DNA from: JARLFX01 sp036404255
GTDB taxonomy: Bacteria; Acidobacteriota; Terriglobia; Terriglobales; Acidobacteriaceae
DNA: 15,968 nucleotides
Direction of reading: 5' to 3'
NCBI GenBank assembly: GCA_036404255.1
Contig: DASWOP010000025.1
Location: 1-15,968, forward strand
The notes under the pieces are model-generated. The model saw only the letters and a program-made list of their open reading frames with translations, did no database searches and was not told the origin of the DNA. Positions 1 through 7,536 of the stretch are shown here, piece after piece. Positions within the stretch are counted from its first letter, which is position 1; each line of letters opens with the position of its first letter. The translations under genes were made by a program, and so were the position numbers.

Positions 1-591
1 CGTGTGACCTTATGCAACGTGGATACCGTGCCGCGCAAACTCGCAGTTTTGCTCTGCGAGAGCATCGCAATCATCTTCATGCTGACCTCAATCGGGGTGC
101 CAGGTGTTACTGGTCTGACCAAATATATAACCGTCGGAAAGTATGCTTATCAGCGGCTATGCCTGTCAAGCTAGAACTGCTTCCAGATCCGCAATACCAT
201 GTTCTGCGGCGTGGGAAGCAACAAGGTGCTGACGCAGCGAAATCGTTGCAACGGGAACTAACGAAAGGTTCCTCTGCTGCAAGGACGGCGATGGCTCAGA
301 ACTTGCACTCCTACTGCCCGAATACAGCTATAGCAAAGAGGCGTCCACCGTTCGAGTGATTTGGGACACAGGGAGTTATCGTTCGAGGCGCTAGAGTGTC
401 GATTGCGGAAACACTGACCCTCTGGATCGGGGGCAAAGCATTGAAAGCTTGACAACGCTTAAAAAGGATAGGTAGATTTCTTCCGGTATTTCTATTCACA
501 AAAGTGCGTGCGGGAAGATATTGGTAGTACCAGTAGGCGGGATTTTTCGACGCCGAATTCTGCGCGAGATTGCTTTCCATGGGGTATGTAC
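1..591. other. Upstream region without a recognisable gene
   Basis: No reading frame here looks like a protein I recognise. The longest frames on either strand (about 100-115 codons) have irregular composition, no convincing ribosome-binding site and no family motif. The first bases could include the end of an upstream gene, but I cannot show it. A perfect 10-bp palindrome (CGTTGCAACG) lies at 244-253, and the likely promoter of the next gene is at 449-478. Confidence 0.5.
449..478 (+). promoter_or_regulatory. Probable sigma70-type promoter for the first NHL/Ig protein
   Basis: A consensus -35 hexamer TTGACA (449-454) is followed after 18 bases by TAGATT (473-478), a 4/6 match to the -10 consensus. 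Transcription would start near 485, giving a leader of about 105 bases before the preferred ATG at 592. The perfect -35 is the main support; the -10 is mediocre and the spacing is one base long. Confidence 0.45.
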
Positions 592-3500
592 ATGCGGTTT
601 GCTGCTCAAAGTTCATTTGCTAAGTTGTCTGGTTTGGTTCTGGGATGCATAGCCGCGATCGGTGCGATCACACCATCGGCGCAGGCGCAGACCGCACCCT
701 ACGTGCTGCCCTATACGATGTCCACCTATGCCGGTGCTCATGCGATCTACACTGTTGGCGCGGCATGCGGGACTAATACCACACTCGATATCGCGGGAGC
801 AGGATGCCTGGCGTCACTCTTCAGCGTTGGCGCCGATGCCCATGATGTTCGCGTGGATGCACTGGGGAACGTCTACTTCGTCAGCAATATTAGCCAGGCA
901 GTTCTGTACAAGATCAACGCCAAGACCGGGATTGTGACTGTAGCGGCGGGTAGCTATACCAAGCATGCTGTATGCTCCAGCACCACTGATTCCTATGGCG
1001 ATGGCTGCCCTGCCACGGATGGCGCTGCCAATTTTGCATCTTCAAGTACGCCTTACTACACCTCCAATATTCCAAAGACGCGCGGCTTGGCGATTGCACC
1101 CAATGGCGACGTTTATCTTGCCACGTATGGGGGGAACTATATTGCAAAGATCAGTGCCTCAACGGGCCTGATGACGAACGTTGCCGGACTGTTCAGTGGC
1201 ACTGGCTCTGCGGCGACAGCTGCGGCCGGCTACAGCGGTGACGGCGGTTCTGCGATCGCCGCCGCGCTTAGCGGACCGCGCGGCGTTGCGGTGGATGCTG
1301 CGGGAAATATCTATATTGCCGATACCACCAACAATGTGATTCGGCGGGTGGATGGCACTACTGGTGTCATCAAGACATTTGCTGGGAGCTATACGGTTTC
1401 AGGGACGACGTATACGGGCGTTGCAGGGTATACCGGCGATAACGGACCTGCGCTTTCGGCAAAACTGTCCGCCCCGGAAGATGTCAAGGTGGATAGCTAC
1501 GGGAATGTCTACATTGCCGACTATGCCAACAATGTTGTCCGGGCCGTTTACGCGGGCGGTACGCTCCCAAATGTGACGAATCCGGTTGTTGGGTATATCT
1601 ACACCATCGTAGGCGGGGGAGCGAGTAACTATCCTGGCTATCCGGTGCCTGCAACTTCACTTGTTACGACGGCGGTCTCCCCAGCAGTACCGGCTTTCAC
1701 CGCCCGCAAACTGGCGCTCGACAGCAATAACAATATTTACGCTGCAGATTCAGCCAACAATGTGGTCTGGTTTATCGATCACGTCACAGGCTATATTCGC
1801 CTCCTTGCAGGCACGATTAGTCCCACAACGCCTCTTACGTCCGTCACCTGCCCAGGGCAGACGAATCCAATTGGAGATGGTTGCGTTGCAGCCAAGGCTA
1901 TGCTCTATGCGAGTTCGAATATGGGTGTCGGCCCCGATGGGCTTGGCAATCTTTACATCACTGATTACGAGGGTGGAGCGCCAACTGCCCGTATTCGCAA
2001 GGTTTTGAACAACCAGACCTTCCCCAGCATTGCGTATGGATCGTCCGTTTCGCAGACTATCCTGATTCACTTTGCAGTTGGAGATACTCCTGCGGCATTC
2101 GCGATCAGCGGCGGTGGGGATTACACGATTACCGGTACTCCGCTTACGGGCTGCACTCTGAATGGTGATGGAACTACGGATTGTCTGGTGACGGTTCAGT
2201 TCTCTCCTACTCATCCAGGCGTGGACAATGCCACACTCCAGGTAAGCACTACGTTGGGGGCCAAGGCTTCGCTGTCGCTTACCGGCGTGGGCACGGTCGC
2301 CGCGGTAGGTATTGACCCTGGCTCCAGCTCGCTGTTGCCGGCCACGGTGAATGCCGCACGTGGAGTTGCAACCGACTCTTTAGGAAACGCAGTGATCGCG
2401 GATACAGGCAACAATCGCGTCCTCTACTACAACACTTTGACGGCTACGACCAGCGTGATCGCCGGGAGTACAACGGCAGGTTATTCGGGCGATAATGGCC
2501 TGGCGACCGCGGCCACGTTGAAGGCTCCGAAAGGCGCCGCTTTTGATGCCGCAGGCAATATTTACATCGCGGACACCGGTAATAATGCAATTCGCAGGAT
2601 CAACGTCTCGACTAGCATCATCACAACAGTTGGCGGAGGGACGGCAACCGCCTGCAGCCTGACGTCAGCGGATGCTATTGGAAACTACTGCCCTGCCACG
2701 CAAGCCATTCTGACTGCGCCGACAGCGATTGCAGTGGACACAACAGGCAATCTCTATGTGGTGGATAACACTTCCAATCCGACGCTGCGTGTGATCGGTT
2801 CCAATGGCTATATCTATTCGATTGGCGGCGGAGCGACTACTGTCTGCTCTGCACACACGGATACCGTGGGCGATGGTTGTACTGGTACAGGTTTTATCCT
2901 CGGCCAGGTGAATGGGATGCAGCTCGACTCGAATAACAATCTCGTTCTTGCCGATACCACAAATAACCTGATTCGCAAGTTCGCCCTGGGTACGCGCCTG
3001 ATCACCGCAGTCGCGGGCACTGGGCAGGCAGGCTCCACAATCTCGTCCAATGGTTCGGCAGTTTTGAGCCAGCTCAATGGCCCCATGAGTGTTGGCGTGG
3101 ATGCAGCCGGTAATCTCTATATCGCAGATGCCGGCAATCATGCTATCCGTCTGGTGACGGCAGGAACTGGCACAATCAGCACAATCGCCGGCATTCTGAC
3201 GGCGAGCGGCACGGGTACTACGCTGCCGACCGCCGCGACGAAGGTGCAGTTGAACGCGCCGGGCGGCATTGCCGTGACCCAGGCGGGTACGCTGTATATT
3301 GCAGACACGGGCAACAGTCGCGTTTTGAGTGATGTTCGCGGCCAGATCACCTATAACTTCGGCAGAACGAATGTTGGATTCCCCAGCGCGGTGGTTCCGT
3401 TTATTGAATTGGCGACGGGATCGACAGCGGCAACTCTTGGTTCTCCGGTATTTACGGCTACCTCCGGGAACACGGGAGATTTCTCGCTTACAACGACTGG

Positions 3501-5328
3501 CTCTACGGCGTGTACCGCAGGACAGACACTGAGTGCGGGAACGACCTGTACCTTCTCAGGCCAGTACAGCCCGACGACTGCCACGTCTCCTGCTTCTACT
3601 TCAGCGGTTTACACAGAACTGGGAACCAATGTAAATGCAGTTGTGCCTACGGTTACTCTGGCCGGTATCGGCGCGGTGCTTACGTCTACGAGTACGGTTA
3701 TTACGCAGACGAATCCTTCCTCCGGCAATCCGCAGTTCGGCGGATCGTTGACGTTGTCAGCTACCGTCACACCTGTTGCTTGTAACATCGCAGCCCCGAG
3801 TTGTTTCCCCACGGGAACCATTACCTTCACCATAGGAGGTAACGGTTACGCCCCGGTCACGCTTAATAGCTCGGCTACGGGTTCGCAGACGGTCAGCGGG
3901 CTTAGCGTGGGTACCTACGACGTGGTAGTTGAATATAGCGGAGATGACTTCTACGCAAGAAATAGTTCAGCCACGTTCCATGTCACAGTTACGACAGCGA
4001 GTACGGCGACTCTATTATCCATTGCCCCTACGTCAACGACCCAATTCTCGACGGCCTTGTTTACGGCTACGGTAAATCCAGTTACATCGGCACCGAATCC
4101 GGCTGGCACCACGATCACCTTCTATGTCAATGGCACTACAACAGTGCTCGGAACTGCGCAGCTGGATGCATCCGGCCTGGGTACTGCGGTGCTGACGAGC
4201 AGCGTAACGTATACGATTGCCGGGACCTTTGCCACGAACAATACACTACCTCCGGGGACGTATTCCATCACTGCCTCTTTCCCGGGAAGTGCAAACTACA
4301 CGGCCTCGGTTTCTGCTCCGGTCACGTTTACAGTGACGGCTGATCCGGCTGACTTTATACAAATGACGAAGTCCTGCCGCAACACTGCGCAGAGCAGCCA
4401 GACGGCCTTTACTCCTACATACTCTTGTGGAGATCCTTCGGCTACCCCGGCTACGCTCACAAATGTGGCTGTTAGTGATCCGAATATAACCGTGAAATCA
4501 AGCACAGGCGCTACCGGTGGCGCAGTCATAAGCTATTTAGTGTGCGCGCTCAGCAGCTCACTTGATACCTCCGTACTAGGTGGAGAGAGGTGCACGAATC
4601 CCAATGTCGATGGATCCAACTTCCTGTACTCCATAACCTTCTTCGAACCCAATACCTTCAGTGCGGGGCAGGTTGTGACGGTCAGTGGCGCCACTACCAC
4701 TACCTCTCTGAATCTTCCTTACACGGTACTGAATGCGACGGGTAAGTATTGGACGGCGAAGCTGCCAACCGTAGTGGGAACGGCCCAGGGCTCCACGGCA
4801 GATGCGACCATCTTTATCCGGCCAAGCAATACACTCACCGGTACGCTCACTTACTCCTGCTCGGGTTTGCCGGCGAACAGCGTTTGCACCTTCTCGCCTC
4901 CGTCTTACACGTTGACGCCGAGCATAGGGGCGCCGCCTGTCTGGGTGCCGATTACTGTGACACTGTGGACCGATCTGCAGGCGGGAACCGCCACCTCGCT
5001 GCTCGTACCCGGCAAGACCCCGCATGAGGGAGTAAAACTGGCGACGCTTCTGGGCTGGCCGATTCTGCTGGCAGGCCTCTTCGGCGTCATTCGCTTCCGG
5101 CGGAAGAATGGTCTGGCGAAGGCTTTGACGATGATTGCGCTGGCTTGCGTTATCTCCGGTTCGTCGCTGCTCTTTACGGGTTGCGGTGCCGGTGGGCCGG
5201 GTGCATACAAACCGAATCTGACGCCAACGGGACAGTATCCTGTTACCGTGACGGTCACTAACGGAACGGTATCGCATTCTTCGATTATTTACTTCAATGT
5301 AAGCGCCGGTATTACTGGCATCCTATAG
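592..5328 (+). CDS. Large exported NHL-repeat beta-propeller / Ig-like surface protein (paralogue of the protein at 11347)
   Basis: An exported protein of 1578 residues; the biochemical function is unknown. A signal peptide (residues 1 to about 33) ends in S-A-Q-A followed by Q-T-A-P. Six NHL-type repeats (about 83-471; typical core 'GNIYIADTTNNVIRRVD') are followed by an ASH/choice-of-anchor-like domain with a cysteine pair (472-575), six more NHL repeats (587-924), a second ASH-like domain (925-1025) and two Ig-like domains (1026-1250). Next come a cysteine-rich segment of about 165 residues (1252-1416) that the paralogue lacks, and a 'CSGLP.N.VC.FSP' Ig-type domain (1417-1473). The C-terminus has a hydrophobic helix (about 1483-1502), basic RFRRK, a second hydrophobic stretch ending in T-G-C (Cys1531), and a 47-residue beta-rich tail. 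NHL blocks usually form six-bladed propellers that bind proteins or polymers, so a role at the envelope is inferred. The start is chosen at 592 because GGGG (581-584) is well spaced and the signal peptide follows at once; GTG at 508 or ATG at 586 would only lengthen the N-terminus. A terminator follows directly, so the gene is probably monocistronic. Confidence 0.88.
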   Translation: MRFAAQSSFAKLSGLVLGCIAAIGAITPSAQAQTAPYVLPYTMSTYAGAHAIYTVGAACGTNTTLDIAGAGCLASLFSVGADAHDVRVDALGNVYFVSNISQAVLYKINAKTGIVTVAAGSYTKHAVCSSTTDSYGDGCPATDGAANFASSSTPYYTSNIPKTRGLAIAPNGDVYLATYGGNYIAKISASTGLMTNVAGLFSGTGSAATAAAGYSGDGGSAIAAALSGPRGVAVDAAGNIYIADTTNNVIRRVDGTTGVIKTFAGSYTVSGTTYTGVAGYTGDNGPALSAKLSAPEDVKVDSYGNVYIADYANNVVRAVYAGGTLPNVTNPVVGYIYTIVGGGASNYPGYPVPATSLVTTAVSPAVPAFTARKLALDSNNNIYAADSANNVVWFIDHVTGYIRLLAGTISPTTPLTSVTCPGQTNPIGDGCVAAKAMLYASSNMGVGPDGLGNLYITDYEGGAPTARIRKVLNNQTFPSIAYGSSVSQTILIHFAVGDTPAAFAISGGGDYTITGTPLTGCTLNGDGTTDCLVTVQFSPTHPGVDNATLQVSTTLGAKASLSLTGVGTVAAVGIDPGSSSLLPATVNAARGVATDSLGNAVIADTGNNRVLYYNTLTATTSVIAGSTTAGYSGDNGLATAATLKAPKGAAFDAAGNIYIADTGNNAIRRINVSTSIITTVGGGTATACSLTSADAIGNYCPATQAILTAPTAIAVDTTGNLYVVDNTSNPTLRVIGSNGYIYSIGGGATTVCSAHTDTVGDGCTGTGFILGQVNGMQLDSNNNLVLADTTNNLIRKFALGTRLITAVAGTGQAGSTISSNGSAVLSQLNGPMSVGVDAAGNLYIADAGNHAIRLVTAGTGTISTIAGILTASGTGTTLPTAATKVQLNAPGGIAVTQAGTLYIADTGNSRVLSDVRGQITYNFGRTNVGFPSAVVPFIELATGSTAATLGSPVFTATSGNTGDFSLTTTGSTACTAGQTLSAGTTCTFSGQYSPTTATSPASTSAVYTELGTNVNAVVPTVTLAGIGAVLTSTSTVITQTNPSSGNPQFGGSLTLSATVTPVACNIAAPSCFPTGTITFTIGGNGYAPVTLNSSATGSQTVSGLSVGTYDVVVEYSGDDFYARNSSATFHVTVTTASTATLLSIAPTSTTQFSTALFTATVNPVTSAPNPAGTTITFYVNGTTTVLGTAQLDASGLGTAVLTSSVTYTIAGTFATNNTLPPGTYSITASFPGSANYTASVSAPVTFTVTADPADFIQMTKSCRNTAQSSQTAFTPTYSCGDPSATPATLTNVAVSDPNITVKSSTGATGGAVISYLVCALSSSLDTSVLGGERCTNPNVDGSNFLYSITFFEPNTFSAGQVVTVSGATTTTSLNLPYTVLNATGKYWTAKLPTVVGTAQGSTADATIFIRPSNTLTGTLTYSCSGLPANSVCTFSPPSYTLTPSIGAPPVWVPITVTLWTDLQAGTATSLLVPGKTPHEGVKLATLLGWPILLAGLFGVIRFRRKNGLAKALTMIALACVISGSSLLFTGCGAGGPGAYKPNLTPTGQYPVTVTVTNGTVSHSSIIYFNVSAGITGIL

Positions 5329-5333
5329 CTACT

Positions 5334-5390
5334 GCGCAGGAAAGGGCAGTCCGCATTTGCGGGCTGCCCTTTCCTGCGTTGCATCTTTTT
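5334..5390 (+). terminator. Strong intrinsic terminator after the first NHL/Ig gene
   Basis: A near-perfect hairpin begins six bases after the stop codon. The arm 5335-5349 (CGCAGGAAAGGGCAG) pairs fully with 5364-5378 (CTGCCCTTTCCTGCG). One G-T pair and further G-C/A-T pairs (5351-5355 with 5358-5362) extend it toward a small TTT-containing loop. A T-run (5386-5390) follows a few bases downstream. This separates the NHL gene from the maturase gene. Confidence 0.88.
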
Positions 5391-5512
5391 GGGGCACCGA
5401 ATATTCGGAGATTGCTTGCAGCCAGCCCAGGCCTGGCCATCTGGTCGGCAGTCGCTATCAGCCGCTCTTCCGGTACCATTGAAGTGGGGGCTATTTTAAG
5501 CCTCGATTGCCA

Positions 5513-6868
5513 ATGAGCCCGAAAGGATTCCCCCAGAACATGGGCAATGCTCCATATCACGTTCTCACCAAGCCAATCGGCCCCCTCTGCAATCTCGATT
5601 GCAAATATTGCTTCTACCTGGAAAAGTCGAAGCTATATCCCGAAGCCACGTGGGCTATGCAGGGCGACCTGCTGGAGAACTATGTTCGCCAGTACATCAG
5701 CTCGCAGGACCAGGAGGTCATCTCCTTTGCGTGGCAGGGCGGAGAGCCCACCTTGCTGGGGGTTGAATTCTTTGAGCGTGTCGTCGCATTGCAGGCCCAG
5801 TATGCCGATGGTCACACGATCGAGAACGCATTTCAGACGAACGGTGTGCTGCTGGACGACCGATGGGGCGCATTCTTGAAACAGCACGGGTTTCTGGTAG
5901 GTTTGTCGATTGACGGTCCTCCCCATCTTCACGACGCCTATCGCGTGGATAAAGGAGGCCAGGGAACATTCGACAAGGTGATGCGCGGCATCAACGTGTT
6001 GAAGAAGCATGGCGTGGAATTCAACACTCTGACGACCGTCCATCGCGTTAACTCGGAGCATCCGCTGGAGGTGTACCACTTTCTGAAGGAAGTGGGCAGC
6101 GGCTACATGCAGTTCATCCCCATCGTGGAACGGGCTTTGACCGTGACCACGATGGACGGCCTCACACTGGTCTCTCCCGCTTTTACCGATCAGGCTGCCG
6201 TCACGGAGTGGTCGGTGGAGCCACTGCAGTTCGGCAAATTTCTGACCGCCATCTTCGATGAGTGGGTGCGGAACGATGTGGGCCGGCAATTTATCCAGCT
6301 CTTCGACGTAAGCCTGCAGATGTGGGTCGGTCAACCAGCCAGCCTGTGCATCTTCCGCCGTACCTGCGGATCCGCGCTCGCCATGGAGCATAACGGCGAT
6401 GTCTACTCCTGCGATCATTTTGTGTATCCGGAAAACAAGCTGGGCAACATCATGCAGACGCCGCTGCGGACCATGGTGGATTCAGCGCAGCAGCAGGAGT
6501 TTGGCTCTGCGAAGCTGGATACGCTGCCCCAGTACTGCAAGAGCTGCGAGGTGCGCTTCGCCTGCAACGGAGAGTGCCCGAAGCATCGCTTTCTGAAAAC
6601 GCCCGATGGGGAGTATGGCCTGAACTATCTCTGCGCAGGCTACAAACACTTCTTCCACCATGTTGATCCGTACATGCGGTTTATGGCGCTGCAGCTTCAG
6701 CAGGAAAGGGCGCCCGCGAACGTGATGGAGTGGGTTCGCATGCAGGAAGCTGGGTACCGGGAGCCGGCGGGAGTGAAGAAGGTTGCTCCGGGTAGAAACG
6801 ATCCGTGCCCCTGCGGCAGCGGGAAGAAATCGAAGCACTGCTGCTTCGATTCGAACCGCCGTTCCTAG
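5513..6868 (+). CDS. Anaerobic sulfatase-maturating enzyme family radical SAM/SPASM protein with SEC-C tail
   Basis: A 451-residue protein matching the anSME family. These cytoplasmic enzymes use S-adenosylmethionine and iron-sulfur clusters to oxidise a Cys or Ser of a sulfatase to the catalytic C-alpha-formylglycine. The radical SAM motif is C26-N-L-D-C30-K-Y-C33 followed by F-Y, and the family signature 'AWQGGEPTLLG' comes about 50 residues later. A SPASM-type cysteine set is visible in the C-terminal third (CGSALAMEHNGDVYSCDHF; YCKSCEVRFACNGECPKHR; LNYLCAGYKHFF), as expected for auxiliary [4Fe-4S] clusters. The last ~25 residues form a zinc-binding SEC-C motif (NDPCPCGSGKKSKHCC), a common add-on. 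ATG 5513 is preferred over TTG 5507; no clear Shine-Dalgarno sequence precedes either. It is isolated from the upstream gene by a terminator, and no sulfatase is present in the window. A related SPASM peptide-modifying enzyme is the main alternative, but the anSME match is good. Confidence 0.92.
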   Translation: MSPKGFPQNMGNAPYHVLTKPIGPLCNLDCKYCFYLEKSKLYPEATWAMQGDLLENYVRQYISSQDQEVISFAWQGGEPTLLGVEFFERVVALQAQYADGHTIENAFQTNGVLLDDRWGAFLKQHGFLVGLSIDGPPHLHDAYRVDKGGQGTFDKVMRGINVLKKHGVEFNTLTTVHRVNSEHPLEVYHFLKEVGSGYMQFIPIVERALTVTTMDGLTLVSPAFTDQAAVTEWSVEPLQFGKFLTAIFDEWVRNDVGRQFIQLFDVSLQMWVGQPASLCIFRRTCGSALAMEHNGDVYSCDHFVYPENKLGNIMQTPLRTMVDSAQQQEFGSAKLDTLPQYCKSCEVRFACNGECPKHRFLKTPDGEYGLNYLCAGYKHFFHHVDPYMRFMALQLQQERAPANVMEWVRMQEAGYREPAGVKKVAPGRNDPCPCGSGKKSKHCCFDSNRRS

Positions 6869-6912
6869 TCATGACCTAAAAATCAAAAATTAAGCAGATT
6901 CGAAATTGAGAG

Positions 6913-6934
6913 ACCGAGGCGCATGGCCCTCGGT
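6913..6934 (+). terminator. Weak hairpin after the maturase gene, possible terminator
   Basis: A perfect 7-bp stem, ACCGAGG (6913-6919) with CCTCGGT (6928-6934), encloses an 8-base loop and lies 45 bases after the maturase stop codon. No T-run follows on the + strand, so intrinsic termination would be inefficient; it may only be an RNA 3'-end structure. Confidence 0.25.
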
Positions 6935-6960
6935 GAGAAATACAATCTGGGATAATTGTG

Positions 6961-6974
6961 TCTGATGTATCAGT
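6961..6974. promoter_or_regulatory. Operator-like inverted repeat, copy 1
   Basis: CTGAT (6962-6966) and ATCAG (6969-6973) form a perfect inverted repeat around GT. Its 14-base context TCTGATGTATCAGT matches the copy at 7265-7278 at 12 of 14 positions. Just upstream, TGGGATAAT (6948-6956) resembles an extended -10 element without a recognisable -35, so this copy could also cover a weak promoter start. Recognition by a dimeric repressor is inferred; no regulator gene is in the window. Confidence 0.45.
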
Positions 6975-7247
6975 TTGATTGCTGGACCAATAGATCGGAC
7001 AACCGGATCAGGTAGAAGAAACTCATAGACGATGAGCCTTTATGGTGGACGGCACGCCGATCCAGGTTCCGGTAGCGACCTCTGTACACTTGTCAGGACC
7101 TTGAGAATGTAGCGAAAATACTCAAATTTATCCAGTCCGGCGAAACATCAAATCTCAAGAAGCCCGCTCTAAACTCCAATTTCAGCACGCTCTGGAATCC
7201 TCTCACTCTTCCCACAAGGAGCCGGAAAATTGTCGGCAACGAACCGC

Positions 7248-7277
7248 TTGACAGCGATTTTTTATCTGATATATCAT
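7248..7277 (+). promoter_or_regulatory. Strong sigma70-type promoter for the TonB receptor / NHL unit
   Basis: A consensus TTGACA (7248-7253), an 18-base spacer and TATCAT (7272-7277, 5/6 match to the -10 consensus) make the best promoter in the window. The start would be near 7284, leaving a leader of about 390 bases before the receptor ATG at 7677. The -10 hexamer lies inside the second operator-like box, so a bound protein would block RNA polymerase. Confidence 0.65.
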
Positions 7278-7278
7278 T
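7265..7278. promoter_or_regulatory. Operator-like inverted repeat, copy 2, overlapping the -10 element
   Basis: TCTGATATATCATT contains the perfect 10-bp palindrome TGATATATCA (7267-7276) and repeats the box at 6961. It lies across the end of the spacer and the -10 hexamer of the promoter at 7248-7277, the usual position of a repressor site. Short AT-centred palindromes of this kind are used by dimeric repressors such as GntR-family proteins, but the regulator's identity is only a guess. Confidence 0.5.
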
Positions 7279-7461
7279 GCGCCGAACTCGAGATGGAGAT
7301 CTGTACGGCGCTCGATGCGCGCAATTGGGAATTGAGAGGTTAAGCGGAATGGCCTGTGAGCCTGCTGTTCCTATTGCCGATGGCTTGATGTCAATGTATT
7401 CCGACCATATTCAAGCGAGAGAGCGATAAAGGCTGATCCTGCGCACTTGGAGGAGGAACAC
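7279..7461 (+). other. Leader RNA region, no gene recognised
   Basis: This is the transcribed but apparently untranslated part of the receptor leader, if the promoter at 7248 is right. A short GCGC-TCGAT-GCGC stem is visible near 7311-7323. I do not recognise a known riboswitch or a terminator/antiterminator pair. Confidence 0.35.
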
Positions 7462-7536
7462 ATGAATGAATGGCAGCGGACCGCAATGCTTATCCGGGGC
7501 GGCTCGGAACTATGGAGAAATATAGATCATGTCTAG
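7462..7536 (+). CDS. Putative 24-codon leader peptide with consensus ribosome-binding site
   Basis: ATG at 7462 is preceded by a full AGGAGG (7451-7456) with a 5-base gap, the best Shine-Dalgarno sequence in the window. The frame MNEWQRTAMLIRG... ends at TAG 7534-7536. Its last 8 bases overlap the start of the 54-codon frame at 7529, an arrangement typical of translational coupling. The peptide resembles nothing I know and has no run of one amino acid that would suggest attenuation. It could be a leader peptide, a genuine micro-protein or chance; the ribosome-binding site is the reason to list it. Confidence 0.4.
   Translation: MNEWQRTAMLIRGGSELWRNIDHV

Larger units (their letters stand above)
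6869..7247. other. Non-coding intergenic region
   Basis: No gene is visible on either strand; stop codons are frequent in all frames I checked. The region contains a hairpin at 6913-6934 and an operator-like box at 6961-6974. A 20-codon frame starting at the ATG near 7041 (MVDGTPIQVPV...) has no ribosome-binding site and is probably chance. Confidence 0.6.

Noticed and set aside
244..253. Perfect palindrome CGTTGCAACG as a possible operator
   Set aside because: A 10-bp palindrome is expected by chance about once per kilobase; it does not extend further, has no second copy that I found, and is about 200 bp from the likely promoter.
12..359. 115-codon + strand frame near the left edge
   Set aside because: Irregular composition, no ribosome-binding site and no recognisable motif; the same stretch is also open on the other strand, suggesting chance.
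311..616. 101-codon minus-strand frame overlapping the start of the first NHL gene
   Set aside because: It overlaps the likely promoter and signal-peptide coding region of a well-supported gene and shows no protein family features.
1200..3330. Repeated DNA segments (variants of 'aatatctatattgccgatac') as a repeat array or CRISPR
   Set aside because: They are the conserved cores of NHL repeats in frame within a coding sequence, diverged and irregularly spaced; no spacer/repeat structure.
4576..5277. 233-codon minus-strand frame inside the first NHL gene
   Set aside because: It is antisense to a clearly coding region; its arginine-rich, low-complexity translation is typical of an antisense shadow.
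7041..7103. 20-codon frame in the intergenic region (MVDGTPIQVPV...) as a gene remnant
   Set aside because: Too short, no ribosome-binding site and no extension in any frame on either side that would indicate a decayed gene.
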